64,000 nt of DNA from Citrus sinensis (GCF_022201045.2 NC_068560.1:35613001-35677000), one strand, 5' to 3'; positions 35,327-47,013 are shown, counted from the stretch's first letter. A program made the numbers and translations. Notes: generated by a model from the sequence alone, not told the origin.

Positions 35327-38300
35327 ATGGCACAGATTCAGGTGCAACATCAAGCGCAAATGTCGGGGCCAAACGGAGTGGCGGCGGGTGCGTCAGGGAA
35401 CCAGTTCCTAACGACGTCTCTTTATGTTGGCGATCTCGATTTCAACGTGACCGATTCGCAGCTTTATGATCTGTTCAGCCAGGTCGGTCAAGTTCTGTCG
35501 GTTAGGGTTTGTCGGGACCTGAGCACCAGGCGCTCACTCGGCTATGGTTACGTTAACTACGCCAACCCTGCAGATGGTAATATAGATTTTTTCTTTTGGA
35601 CAGATTTTTATTTGATATTGTTTCTACTGAATGGAGTTGGCTGCTTGAGTTGATTATTATTATTAGTATTTTAATCCTTTAGTCGCTAGTAGCCAGTTTC
35701 TAACAATTGTAACATTTCTTGGTAATTCCATTTTGTGAAACCCAATAAAATATATTGTGCGTTTCTGTTTTAGGACAATAATCATGTGGTATGATGTCTG
35801 AAAATTTGCGTAGTTACTTTGTTGCCAAGGGATTCAATGATATCTTGTCAGGTTTAGTTTGAATACACTTATTCGCTCTTCTTTTGCTTGTTTCTATGTT
35901 GGTTGGATGATGGTACCTATGTGGGATTGGTTGCACACATTATGTATAACTGAAGCGAAATTGATCTCTTGAATAAAATATTAGCATCTCCTATGCTGGG
36001 AGATATAATTTTCTCTTCCGGACTTTTTTGTTGTTGTTGTTGGATATGTAATGAAGTTAATTAATTTTACATTGTATTTTGTGCCCGAAGAGAAATGCTA
36101 TTTGTATATTTGAATAGGAGAAAGATATTTTCTTTCTTTTTGCCATTTTGTAACTTATGTTTATGTTGTCTTCAGCGGCAAGGGCACTGGATGTTCTTAA
36201 CTTCACTCCACTTAATAATAAGTCCATTAGAATCATGTATTCCCATCGGGATCCTAGTATTCGGAAAAGCGGTACTGGGAACATATTTATCAAGGTATTC
36301 TTTTTAAATAATGTATATCCGTATGTGTTTTATTTCTGTTATATACTCCTGGTTCCTTGTTTACATTTAGTCCTTTTTTTTAATAATTATGATTGCAGAA
36401 TTTGGACAAGTCTATTGATCACAAAGCATTACACGATACATTTTCTTCATTCGGAAACATTCTTTCTTGTAAGATAGCTACTGATGGTTCTGGCCAGTCC
36501 AAAGGTTTCGGTTTTGTGCAATTTGAGAACAAAGAATCTGCTCAAAATGCTATTGATAAGTTAAATGGCATGCTTATTAATGATAAACAAGTGTTCGTTG
36601 GGCACTTTCTTCGTAAGCAGGAAAGAGAAACTGTAGCAATTAAAACAAAATTCAATAACGTATTTGTCAAAAACCTTGATGAGTCAACTACAGATGAAGA
36701 TTTGAAGAAAATTTTTGGTGAGTATGGAACAATTACCAGTGCAGTAGTGATGAGGGATGGAGATGGAAAATCCAAGTGTTTTGGATTTGTGAATTTTGAA
36801 AATGTAGATGATGCTGCCAAAGCTGTTGATGCTCTTAATGGAAAGAAATTTGATGACAGAGAATGGTACGTTGGAAAAGCTCAGAAAAAATCTGAAAGAG
36901 AACAAGAGCTAAAAGGGCAATTTGAGCAAGCCATGAAGGAAACCGTAGACAAATTCCAGGGTTTGAATTTGTATATCAAGAATTTGGGTGATAGTATTGA
37001 TGATGAAAAATTAAAGGAGTTATTTTCTGAATTTGGCACAATTACTTCATGCAAGGTTTGTGATTTTTTCCCTTTTAATTATCCAATTCTGTATTTCTCA
37101 TTTGGTTGCTTTATACCAAGTGCTTTTCCTTTTCCATCTTTTTGCAGGTTATGCGTGATCCTAGTGGAATTAGTAAGGGCTCTGGATTTGTGGCGTTTTC
37201 AACTCCTGAGGAAGCATCTCGAGCTGTAAGTAAGGCTGATGTATGAGCTGTTCTAACTTTCTTCAGGGAAATCTTGTCAACATTTATTCTTCATTCACAG
37301 CTTGCAGAGATGAATGGTAAAATGATTGTTAGCAAGCCTCTTTATGTTGCTGTTGCTCAGCGGAAAGAAGAGAGGAGGGCCAGGCTGCAGGTATCTTTAT
37401 TTTAGACCAACTGTTATTATTTTGTGCAAAGTGATACTGCCTTATTTGTATTGAAAACTGGTCATGCTTGTTTTGATTTACATGAACCGTCTATTGTTTT
37501 TATTTTTGCAAATGTATATTTTATTTATGCAGGCTCAGTTTTCACAAATGAGACCAGTAGCTATGGGTCCCTCGGTTCCTCCTCGTATGCCAATGTACCC
37601 ACCTGGCCCTTCAGGCCTAGGGCAACAGTTTCTGTATGGCCAAGCACCACCAGCAATAATTCCTCAAGTAATTTTCTGTCTGAAGATCCTTGTAGTTCGA
37701 TTTGCACTGTTGTATATGGAGTCTACTTTGTTTAATGTTATGGTCTGTGGTCAAGGTTTCTTACTCAGTTTTTTTCCCTTTTTTCTTTAAAGGCTGGATT
37801 TGGTTACCAGCAGCAACTTGTTCCTGGAATGAGGCCTGCTGGGGCACCGATGCCGAACTTCTTTGTTCCAGTGGTCTCGCAAGGTCAGCAGGGCCAGCGT
37901 CCTGGTGGACGACGTGGTGCTGGACCTGTGCAACAGACCCAGCAGCCACTCCCCATTATGCCGCACCAGGTCTGTCTCATTTGAAAGCTATTATTGTTGC
38001 TTTCGAGGGGGCCCCCCCCCCCCCCCCCAAAAAAAAAAAATCAATGTTGATGTTATTTATTCGTTGCAGATGCCTCCCAGGGGTCATGCCTATCGGTACC
38101 CACTTGGCCGTAATATGCAAGATTTCCCCTTTGACATGGGTGCTGGCGGTATGCTCCCTGTTCCCGTTGACATGGGCGCTGGCATACCTCGGCGAGATGC
38201 ATCTGTTGGACAACCTATGCCGATAACGGCTTTGTCTACTGCTCTTGCAAATGCATCACCAGAACAGCAAAGGACGGTAAGATTGTGTTTTGTTTGTTTG

Positions 38301-38603
38301 ATGTGCTTGCCTATTTTTTCTTTTTTTCATTCCCTAATATATTTTTTAATTTGTGGACAGCTGCTGGGTGAAAGTTTATATCCTCTAGTGGAGCAGCTGG
38401 AGCGAGATGCAGCGGCTAAGGTAACGGGAATGCTCTTGGAGATGGACCAGACAGAGGTTTTGCATCTTCTTGAGTCACCAGAGGCTTTGAAGGCGAAAGT
38501 AGCTGAGGCAATGGAGGTTTTGAGGAGTGTTGCTCAGCAGCAGGCTAATAATCCAGCAGATCAACTGGCTTCATTGTCCCTGAATGAAAACCTTGTTTCT
38601 TGA
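35327..38603 (+). CDS. PAB: Cytoplasmic poly(A)-binding protein
   Basis: Nine exons: 35327-35576, 36176-36294, 36399-37055, 37148-37225, 37301-37390, 37533-37667, 37793-37969, 38070-38276 and 38361-38603, giving 651 residues. It has four RRMs in order (about 31-109, 119-196, 210-287 and 313-390) with RNP motifs such as [29 protein letters not shown] and KGSGFVAF. A Met/Pro/Gln-rich linker follows, then a C-terminal MLLE domain with the peptide-binding core KVTGMLLEM. The start is the first ATG; the frame is open upstream but without ATG. The protein coats mRNA poly(A) tails, binds eIF4G and recruits PAM2-motif proteins. It is of the broadly expressed PAB2/4/8 class. Intron 4 is only 75 nt and intron 7 holds a C17-A12 block. 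Confidence 0.96.
38012..38040 (+). repeat. C17-A12 block in PABP intron 7
   Basis: Preceded by GGGGG, then 17 C and 12 A. It lies 30 bases before the exon 8 acceptor, where it would take the place of part of the polypyrimidine tract. Confidence 0.85.
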
Positions 38604-39519
38604 GCGCGTTGCTGTCATTGAAGAAGTTTGGATTAGTTGTGGTTTCAAACAATTAAAGTCTTTGTTTTTGGCATGGATGGTGTAGGTGTTTGTGTAGTTT
38701 GATCCTGGATATGCTGTAGGATTCTGCTCGGCCACATGATTTGTTTGCTTGACTGTTCCAATTTTTAAGCGTGGTTGCTGTTTTCAATTTCTGTGACTAA
38801 TTATTTTGAATTGGATCTGGCTGCTGCTTCATGTTTTTTTGATCTTGCTGTTGCTGAATTTTTTCTTTGTCCGATGATAATTTAGTGGAAAAGGAGCTCT
38901 CATTTTTTTTTTATTAAAATAATACAAATTTATGTTTATTTAAAGATTTATTTTGAAAATGCTTTTAACTTTATCACATAAATAAGTAAACACTTTTTTA
39001 AATTTGTGAAATTAGGTGGGGCTTTTGAGATGTTCTTAATATACATATATTATTTTTCCTAAATATTACATCAGATATGCTTATTAGTTAAAGACTCTTT
39101 GTAGTTGCGAATGTGTGGAACAATGTCCTTTGCACCAATCTTAATGGAGGAAGATATGTAGTTTAATGTTATGAACAGATTATTTGTTTAAGTATATTGA
39201 AGTTTATCCGGTCTATTATAAATAATTATGATCTTAAATACGGACACTCTGCGCGATTCCAAAATCGTTAGAAAAATAGATCCATCAACTCATTAGTTGA
39301 GTTGGTGAATTAGTTATTATTAAAATGAAGTACAAAATACGAAAGGATCCGTGACAATACATGAGAAACAATGTAAAAGAAATAATCATAGCCGAGAAAA
39401 TAATCAATCACCTTAATTTGTTTACATAATTGTATTCATTATGCATATATTTTCATTCTTTTTATATCTTTATGTAACAATTATTTACTTGTTTATGTGA
39501 GTTCTATCTCACAGCTTGC

Positions 39520-40015
39520 TCGGGATTTACTTTTATGAGATTCAAAAGTGATTTTGAAAAATTAAAAACTGATTTTGGTGTGTAGTAAGTTTTTTTAAAA
39601 ATTGCTTTTGGTAAAATCACCTTATCTTACAGTTGATTTTAAAAAGTATGAGATAAATAATTTTTCAGAATCTGATTTTGAGAATCACTTTTATACTTAA
39701 TCAAATTTCATATGTATCCTCATATATATTATAAAAATTCAAATTATCCTTATTAATTAGAAAACAAAATCATGAACTTTAAAAAGATTACTATTATTAC
39801 CAATTATATTGAGATAACAAAATATAAAATTAATAATATAAAGTATTTATTTTAGTTATCAATTATTATATATACATAATAAAGGTGTTTTATATACATG
39901 TTTATAAATATTTAAATAAAATTTATGTAGGATTATGAACAATTTAGTTATTTACGTATAGTAGTTTAACAATAATATTTACCAAACACATACAATTACT
40001 TTTAATACACATACA
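39520..40015. mobile_element. Diverged, partial copy of MITE family B
   Basis: It matches the 31220-31798 element over several blocks, such as TTTGGTAAAATCACC, ATTACTATTA followed by ACCAATTATA, TATATACATGTTTATAA and CAAACACATA. Neither terminal repeat is intact, so the limits are approximate. Confidence 0.55.
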
Positions 40016-40744
40016 ATTAGTATCGTAGAGAGTGTAGCGTTGACGCAGCCATTACTGGGAACAAAACTATAACAAGTCAGCGTTTTTTTAATTTAATTTT
40101 ATAAAATATTAATTTGAAGAAATTTGTTGTAGGAGTATTTTAAAAAATGAATAGTTTTGTCTAGGGTATTTTTGGTATTTTATTTTATTTTATATTCTAC
40201 AAAATATGATAATTAAATAATCATTTTAAAAATAGGTTTGACCTAACTCAAATCAAATAAATTTTCAACCCATCTAAACCAATCTAAACTAAACTATTTA
40301 ATTTAGTTTGAGTTGGGGTTGAATTATAAGATGTGGGTTTTTTGCCAACCTCTACTTATATATGAGAAAATGAAACATTTGCAGAACAAACAGTTTCATA
40401 ATTCAAACTCAATGCCGTGATTTCTTTTCCCAAAACTGAGTGGGGATCATACGTTACCATTTTTTTAATTTAATAATATAATATTATTATTTTTCCAAAC
40501 TTCCTGTGAAGGTACCATTGATATTTTTAATTCTTTTTTCAAAAGACGCCAGCACGTTTTCATATTTATTAAAAAGTAATCACCCTCAGATTATAAAATA
40601 AATAAAAGAAAATGCCAAATACACCCTTACTTTTCCTTCTATGAGATCATAGTATTGACAAAAGTTTCGTTCCTAGGCCGAAGTTTGTGTTGTAAAAAAG
40701 GTCATGCGATATTTCGTGTGGGTACCAGTCTCAGTTTTTATTTA

Positions 40745-40990
40745 AATTGGACAGTTGTAACTTAAAAATTATAATATTAAAGTGTTTAATAAATATCAAT
40801 TGTTGTAGTTGAAAGTTAAGTTCATTAGATTTTGTATTTATATGGTAAAAAATTTATTATATCTCTATTAATTTTATCAAAATTATTATTTAAAAAATTA
40901 TATTTATTATATACTGTTAACTTTTAGTTTATAACTATAGTTTTTTTTTCCTAAAGTAACCGCAATTTTTGAGCTACAAAACCTTAATAT
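40745..40990. mobile_element. Second copy of MITE family A, inverted
   Basis: The reverse complement aligns to 14516-14791 through blocks such as TTTTGATAAAATTA and AACTTAAAAATTATAA. The terminal motifs are less clear than in the first copy. Confidence 0.5.
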
Positions 40991-41130
40991 CAAATAAAGC
41001 CTTATTACTCATTGTTGTACGACTTTTTACCAATATGCTAACCTAAATGTCAAGGGATAAGAGAGGGTCAATAGTAGGCGTACTCTAATATTCTGTTGTT
41101 GGGCGAAGAAATAATATTTACAAGTTGCTT

Positions 41131-41397
41131 TAGGGGTGAGCAAATTCGGGTTTGGATAAAACAAATCGGATTTCGCGTCAATCGGGTTGGAAAAAATATA
41201 ACCCGAACTTAACCTCAATAGGAGATCCAATCCAATTAGGTTAGAGCCTTGTTTTAGTTTTGATTTTTTCAAATTTTCGGATCGGATCAGATTGGCTAAA
41301 ATCCAATCCGATTAGGTTAGAGCCTTCATCTTAATACAATTCAAACCTGAATTTTTTGGATCGGATTGATTCAGATTGGATCATTTACCCACCCCTA
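41131..41397. mobile_element. hAT MITE, 267 bp, with perfect 8 bp target duplication
   Basis: The ends are TAGGGGTGAGCAAA and, reverse-complemented, TAGGGGTGGGTAAA, matching at 12 of 14. The exact 8 bp repeat AGTTGCTT flanks it (41123-41130 and 41398-41405). Inside, ATCCAATCC(A/G)ATTAGG and TTAGAGCCTT appear twice, an internal duplication. The perfect duplication suggests a fairly recent insertion, 350 bp upstream of the BAHD gene. Confidence 0.9.
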
Positions 41398-41546
41398 AGT
41401 TGCTTGATATATACGCCTGGTTACCACTGAAGAAAATATTTCTTTCTTGCCATCCATTGTTTGTTGACTAGTAAGGGGAAAGTCGGCAATCAGGTAATTA
41501 ATAAGGAGGGCAAATTATATCAACCAGTCAACAAGACTTGATGTAT

Positions 41547-41553
41547 TATATAG
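41547..41553 (+). promoter_or_regulatory. Candidate TATA box of the BAHD gene
   Basis: TATATAG about 200 bases before the start codon. Confidence 0.4.
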
Positions 41554-41635
41554 ACATCAACAACTTTACCTACCAGTGGAACAATGTGACATTGAACAAA
41601 TATATAGTAATATAAAATTAGATGGGAGAGGGTGA

Positions 41636-41737
41636 ATGAATGTGTTACCTCAGTTTAATGTTCAAGTACATATTTTTATTTATAATGGTCAGCCTGTAAA
41701 GCACGATTGCAAAGACCAAATAGAAAAAAGTAGATAG
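41636..41737 (+). promoter_or_regulatory. 33-codon uORF in the BAHD leader
   Basis: It opens at ATG 41636 and ends at TAG 41735-41737, 17 bases before the main start. A second uORF in another frame opens at 41640. Both lie downstream of the candidate TATA box. Confidence 0.4.
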
Positions 41738-41754
41738 CTTTGCTTGAGCGAAGG

Positions 41755-43122
41755 ATGAATTCCCCAGCAGTTCAATACATGTCAGAATGCTTTGTCCAGC
41801 CAGAGTACTTTTCAGAGGAGATGAAACAGCCCTGTTACTTGACACCATGGGATCTAGTAATGCTATCCGTACAATATATCCAGAAGGGCCTTCTGTTTAG
41901 GAAACCAGCGATACCACCAGCATCAGGTGATCAAGTTGACTTCATCAAGACTCTCCTAGACAGGCTTAAGAACTCCCTGTCCCTCACCCTTGTTCATTTC
42001 TACCCTCTAGCCGGGCGCCTCGTCACACGACAGACCGATAGCCCGCCTTCTTATGTGGTCTTTGTTGATTGCAATAACAGCTCTGGTGCTAAGTTTATCC
42101 ATGCGTCTTTAGACATGGCAATATCCGACATCCTTTCACCTACTTATGTTCCTTTGGTGGTCCAATCCTTTTTTGACCATGATAGAGCTTTGAACCATGA
42201 TGGTCATTCAAGGCCTCTGCTATCAATTCAGGTGACAGAGCTGGTTGATGGCATCTTCATAGGTTGTTCAATGAACCATGTCTTGGGTGATGGAACCTCT
42301 TTTTGGAATTTCTTCAACGCATTTTCTGAAATCTTTCAAGCACAAGGAAAGATGGATTCCATCTCGCGCCCGCCAGTCGTAAAACGCTGGTTTCCAGACG
42401 GACGCGATCCAATTATCAACCTTCCATTCACTCATCGTGATGAATTCATCCGAAGATATGAAGCGCCACAACTTTTAGAGAGAATCTTTCACTTCACAGG
42501 GGAATCCATAGCAAGACTCAAAGCTAAGGCCAATGCAGAGGCCGGCAACAATACCAACAAAATCTCCTCCTTTCAGGCCTTGTCTGCCCTTGTCTGGAGG
42601 TCCATAACCAGGACACGCAATCTACCACCGGATCAAACAACCAGTTGCAGGATGGCCGCCGATAATAGACCGCGATTGGAACCACCATTGCCTCGGGAGT
42701 ACTTTGGAAACTCAATCAATCCTCTGCGAGGGGTTACCACGGTGGGTGAGCTACTTGGACATGACCTTGGATGGGCAGCTTGGAAGCTGCATCAAACCGT
42801 TGTTAACCAAACAGATAAAGCGGTGCGTGAATGGCTTGACGCGTGGTGGAAATCTCCGTTTATGTACCACCTAGATCGGCTCTTTGATCCATTTAGTATA
42901 ATGATGGGAAGCTCCCCAAGGTTCAACAAATATGGAAGTGAGTTTGGGCTTGGTCAAGCAGTGGCACTTCGCAGTGGATATGCACACAAATTTGATGGGA
43001 AAGTGTCAGCATATCCAGGACATGAAGGCGGGGGAAGCATAGATTTGGAGATCTGCCTGCCACCTCATTCAATGACTGCTCTTGAAGCCGATGAAGAGTT
43101 CATGGAAGTGACGTCCTGTTGA
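41755..43122 (+). CDS. BAHD-family acyltransferase
   Basis: Intronless, 455 residues, the usual BAHD length. The first ATG in frame is at 41755. The catalytic HxxxD motif is HVLGD (H175-D179) within FIGCSMNHVLGDGTSFWNF. The N-terminal half has LTPWDL, HFYPLAGRL and VDCNNSSGAKFI; the C-terminal half has KISSFQALSALVWRSI and DNRPRLEPPLP. The structural DFGWG motif is changed to EFGLG (396-400). The family moves acyl groups from acyl-CoA to alcohols or amines in the cytosol. The nearest group is the Arabidopsis At3g50280/At2g39980-like set, most members of which have no known substrate. The catalytic His is intact, so an active enzyme is likely. No substrate can be given. Confidence 0.92.
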   Translation: MNSPAVQYMSECFVQPEYFSEEMKQPCYLTPWDLVMLSVQYIQKGLLFRKPAIPPASGDQVDFIKTLLDRLKNSLSLTLVHFYPLAGRLVTRQTDSPPSYVVFVDCNNSSGAKFIHASLDMAISDILSPTYVPLVVQSFFDHDRALNHDGHSRPLLSIQVTELVDGIFIGCSMNHVLGDGTSFWNFFNAFSEIFQAQGKMDSISRPPVVKRWFPDGRDPIINLPFTHRDEFIRRYEAPQLLERIFHFTGESIARLKAKANAEAGNNTNKISSFQALSALVWRSITRTRNLPPDQTTSCRMAADNRPRLEPPLPREYFGNSINPLRGVTTVGELLGHDLGWAAWKLHQTVVNQTDKAVREWLDAWWKSPFMYHLDRLFDPFSIMMGSSPRFNKYGSEFGLGQAVALRSGYAHKFDGKVSAYPGHEGGGSIDLEICLPPHSMTALEADEEFMEVTSC

Positions 43123-43905
43123 TCCCATCTAGTCGCGCTAGGTTAGCTCTTCCTTGCGCGCAGAACAAGTTCCCATTTACCATTTAATAAGTATACGAGC
43201 AATAATGTGAGAGTAGTGTAATTGACAACTCTGCAGCAATTTTAAATTTGCTGTGCTATTCTACACAAAAATGATATTTTCATTTACTCCAAACATGCTT
43301 TTGGGGGTTTCTGTTTTCTCCTTGTTTGGATTTCGAATCTTCTTTTCTAATTTTCTAACTCAGGACTCTCCTCTTGCTTTGTCGAGGTTTTTTTATATTT
43401 TTTCTACACCCCGAAAAAAAGAAAGACCAAGGAGGAGATTTTAATTGCGTTGAATATACAGGCTGCCACATAACTCTGTCTTACACTTTAAAAACGTCTT
43501 TAGCATGAATGCCATAACTGTTCAAGTTTAAAACCTCTCTCAGAATGGTCTATCAAAACCGCAGGAAAGAGACGAAGTCGAAGCCTTTGTCTATTTAACT
43601 GGTGGGTTTTTACCATACTCCCTGTATGCTACATATTAATTAATTATTGGGCCGAGGCCTATTATCATTGTCATTTGGGTTACAATTCCAGATTTCGGAC
43701 GGGACAAGCATTTGCTTCCCATTTTCAAAACACCCGCATCTCTTTTATCGCTGCTCATGGGACATACATAATTGACGAGACCACGGCAACCTGCGAAGAT
43801 AAATAGCTAGATACTCGCTAGCTCGTATTTAACACGTGTACGAAAGACCAGATTTAATAGCCTATATAGAGCGAGTGAATATCGGCACATCGCACCGCTC
43901 TTCTT

Positions 43906-43911
43906 TATAAA
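43906..43911 (+). promoter_or_regulatory. Candidate TATA box of the NAC gene
   Basis: TATAAA within TTCTTTATAAAGAG. A second TATA-like site (CTATAAAC near 44316) would give a short leader without the uORF. Confidence 0.35.
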
Positions 43912-43994
43912 GAGAGACCGAGGAAAGCATACCCGCAGAATCTGGAACATCATAAGAGCAAGTATAAATTATTTCTCTGTAGCACCAATTTTCC

Positions 43995-44201
43995 ATGCTA
44001 CACAAATCTTATCATCGAATACCCTCGAAATCAACGGCTGTAACGGAAGTAGCACAAAAGTTCAGCACTACCACCAGTTCCACGTGTCGCTTCTTTCTTC
44101 GCCGCTTTGACGCAATTAAAAATGTTGTCTCCACCATCCATTTAAGCCGTCGGAGAAATTTACTCATTTCCAGCAATCTAAATCTGCCACATCATCCATA
44201 A
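43995..44201 (+). promoter_or_regulatory. 68-codon upstream ORF before the NAC gene
   Basis: A true ATG at 43995 opens a basic, Ser/Arg-rich 68-residue frame. It is in the leader only if transcription starts near the TATA at 43906. It may be a uORF, a tiny gene or chance. Confidence 0.25.
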
Positions 44202-44395
44202 GAACCGAGATTCCACGCTCCAGGTGGACATACTACAAATAAGGAAAGCATACACTTGAGCAGGACAGTATCACTTCACTCGTACAGAGAAACTTTCTGA
44301 GCACGCTACTCTTTCACTATAAACCTCTGAACAGATTTTCTCTTGGTTGCTGTTGGTTTTTTCGGTTTTCTATCCCAAAACGCGTAAAAAGGCGA

Positions 44396-46844
44396 ATGGG
44401 AGATACCCACCGTAGCGACGGCAACAGGAAAATGGAGTCGTTTTCGCTTCCTCCAGGTTGCCGGTTCCATCCTTCCGAAGATCAACTCCTCTGCTATTAC
44501 CTCACCAACAAAAACAAAAGCACTGAAGAAGAAGATACCAATCTCTGCGATAATGATTTGATAAAGGAGCTTGATTTGTACGAGCACGAACCGTACGAAT
44601 TACCGGAGACCACGTGCTATGCGTACGGATACAGAGGAAGGAAGAGACACTGGTATTGTTACGGTAGAGTTAGTGTTGTGAAGGGCAGCAAATGTAGAAA
44701 AGGAAAGAATGGATATTGGAGGAGGAGAGGGAGAGTGACAGAGGTAGTTGTTAGGAACACTAGCTGTAATAATTATAACAACAACAACAATAATAAAAGA
44801 GGGAAGTTGGTGTTGGGGACCAGAACCAGTTTCGTGTTTTATTTGGGAAATTCTTTGAAAACTGCTGTGAGAACCCATTGGCTTATGCATGAGTACGCCC
44901 TTGATGACCATGTCAAGGTACTTCGAATCAAGTTTCTGTTATGACTTTTTATTTTCTTGTTCAGCTAAAATTCTGTTGTGTTCGGGGTAAAAATATTTTG
45001 TTGCTATTTCTGAAGTACACTGACAGATGAAACGGTAGTGGTTTTTTAGTGAATTTAAATGCTTGAATATTTTTTCTGTTGTAAACCACTGCTTTGGTTT
45101 CTTTTTAATAAAATCTGGATAATGTGTTGAAAAAAATTGTTCATTTTAACTACGGTTCTAGATGTCTGAACTGGAATTCATACTTTTTGCTGCCTATTGT
45201 TTATGTGAGAATTGTTGAAATTTGTTCTGTCGGAGACTCTTGCTGATCGTTGAGCATGTTCCATTTTCTGTGAATATATCTCTGGCAGATGTTCTTTATT
45301 GTAGACTACGAGCAGGTTGAAGCATAACTTAAGATCTTAATTGTCTGTCTCTTTTGCTTTATCCAATTTGGTAGCATCATTTCACCTAAATTTATTCCAC
45401 ACCTGACCTCGTTCGTACTCTCTTCAATTAGTTGAGAAAGTGGTCAAGTCTTTAACTTAGCAAGCAGTTAGCTCTATATATAACCTCACATTAGTGAAAA
45501 ATGTCACAGTTAATATGTACAAATAATCTACCTGTACTCCTTTCTCATAATCTTCTTATTGTACTGCTCTTTGCAACCTCCAAAGGTGGTGCTATTTGAA
45601 CTTTGGAAGGTATTTTTATTCAATTTATTTTTTTATCTACTCATTTAGTTCAGAAGTTGAGATGGTTTTACTTTCTTATTCATGGGACATAGAGACCAAT
45701 TGATTTGTGCATGTTATAATAATCCATTTGATTTGTGCATAATTGTAGTTATTTTTCTTGTGTTGCTGCCATGTTATCTCAGTTTTAACCTGCTGCAGGC
45801 CTCTTTTGTCCTCTGCCGAATATTCGTCAAATCTCGTGGTGGAAAAAGCAAATCAGAGGTTAGTTTAAGTAGTGGTGCTGGAGAAAGTGTTTCTGCAGTT
45901 CGCCATATTGGTATTCAGCATGATGGATTTCTCATACCAGATTCCTCTGAAGGTAAAGTAGATGATGACAATTCTATAGACAGGAGAAATGATACATGCA
46001 TATATCCAGTGAGGTTGGTTAGTCAGCTAGATGACCATGTCACATCTAGGCCTGCTTCTGATGCCAGTTTCCAGTTTCCAGCTGGCATCCCATCAAAGGA
46101 GCAGGTAATATACTTCAAAGCTTCCCCTGTTAATTTATACTGTCATTTGTTTTTTCTAATGTTTTATGTTTAGCCTTTTAGAACCAAGGATCACAGATTT
46201 CCCCCTGATACATTTCCTTTCACTGGGTAAAGTTTTATTTGCACCATTCGGTTGTTTTATGTTGGATGTTTAAGTGAAGCAGTATGGGATCACACTTCGT
46301 GCATCTGCCTTAAGTCGCACACAATATGCCACTTTAGCATGTTGATTGCATACAGTGCATAAGTTTCATTGCAATTTGTTGCATGTATAAACTCTTTTCT
46401 TCAGCTTTCCTGAACAATATCAAGTTTTCTTCAGAAACAGTCGGCAACTTCTTGTTGCAAAGCAAATTTTTTTCAAAGATGTCGGTATTTGCGACTCCAT
46501 GTTTTGTTCAACTATAAAAAATCAATCCCAACTCTGGTGAATTATTTACTTTTACTATCTTAATTAGGTGTCAAGCACATACTTTAGTTGTTGATCTGAG
46601 GTGCCCAGTCTCTGAGCTCTCAACTAATTCAAGTGCTGTGAAATCCAATTTATATACATGTATCTTATGGAATCATGTCTGTATTCATCAAATTACTTAC
46701 ATTTCTTTCTCCATTATGGCTTCTGTGTAGGTCAGTACATCTGGGCTTGCTGGTACTTCTCTGTTGATTGATGCTGTAGAAGCCCAGCAGTTACAATCAA
46801 TTTTGGGGGAAGATTTCATTGAGTTGGATGATCTTGTGCCATGA
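44396..46844 (+). CDS. Divergent NAC-domain transcription factor
   Basis: Three exons: 44396-44917, 45799-46104 and 46731-46844, giving 313 residues. The NAC domain covers about 18-185: subdomain A LPPGCRFHPSEDQLLCYYL, B DLIKELDLYEHEPYELPE, C YCYGRV with KNGYWRRRGR, D TSFVFYLGNSLKTAVRTHW plus LMHEYAL, and E ASFVLCRIFV. The usual WKATG DNA-contact motif is replaced by WRRRG, and an Asn-rich insert (about 124-133) precedes subdomain D. The C-terminal region is Ser/Asp-rich and ends EDFIELDDLVP, an acidic-hydrophobic motif like an activation domain. There is no membrane segment within the frame. It is a nuclear transcription factor; target and subfamily are not assigned. Intron 1 (881 nt) cuts between subdomains D and E. 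A second in-frame Met at 13 is possible as start. Confidence 0.9.
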
Positions 46845-47013
46845 TGCCCCAGAATACACTGAAGTATATGTGGATATTAATGATATTGGAATTGAGTTAT
46901 TCTTGCCAATATTGATTTGAAATGGGAATTACCACCCAGCAAACAGAAAGGTGGACTTTAATCACCCAGCAGAAAATATTAGAGTTTGTATATCAGAAAA
47001 CTTTCTAAAAACT

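Larger units (their letters stand above)
38604..41754. other. Intergenic region between PABP and BAHD genes
   Basis: PABP 3-prime UTR, then transposon-rich AT-rich DNA: a family B MITE fragment (39520-40015), a family A MITE copy (about 40745-40990) and a hAT MITE (41131-41397). The last 200 bases hold the BAHD promoter and leader. No other gene is recognised. Confidence 0.65.
43123..44395. other. BAHD 3-prime UTR and NAC promoter/leader
   Basis: The region ends with the NAC promoter. TATA-like sites occur at 43863, 43906 and 44318. A 68-codon uORF candidate is at 43995-44201. No independent gene is recognised. Confidence 0.55.

Noticed and set aside
41740-41754. BAHD start at 41740
   Set aside because: That codon is TTG; the ATG at 41755 is used.
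43610-43640. CTCCCTGTATGC, resembling part of miR160
   Set aside because: Only about 12 bases match, the rest of the miRNA is absent, and no complementary arm lies nearby.
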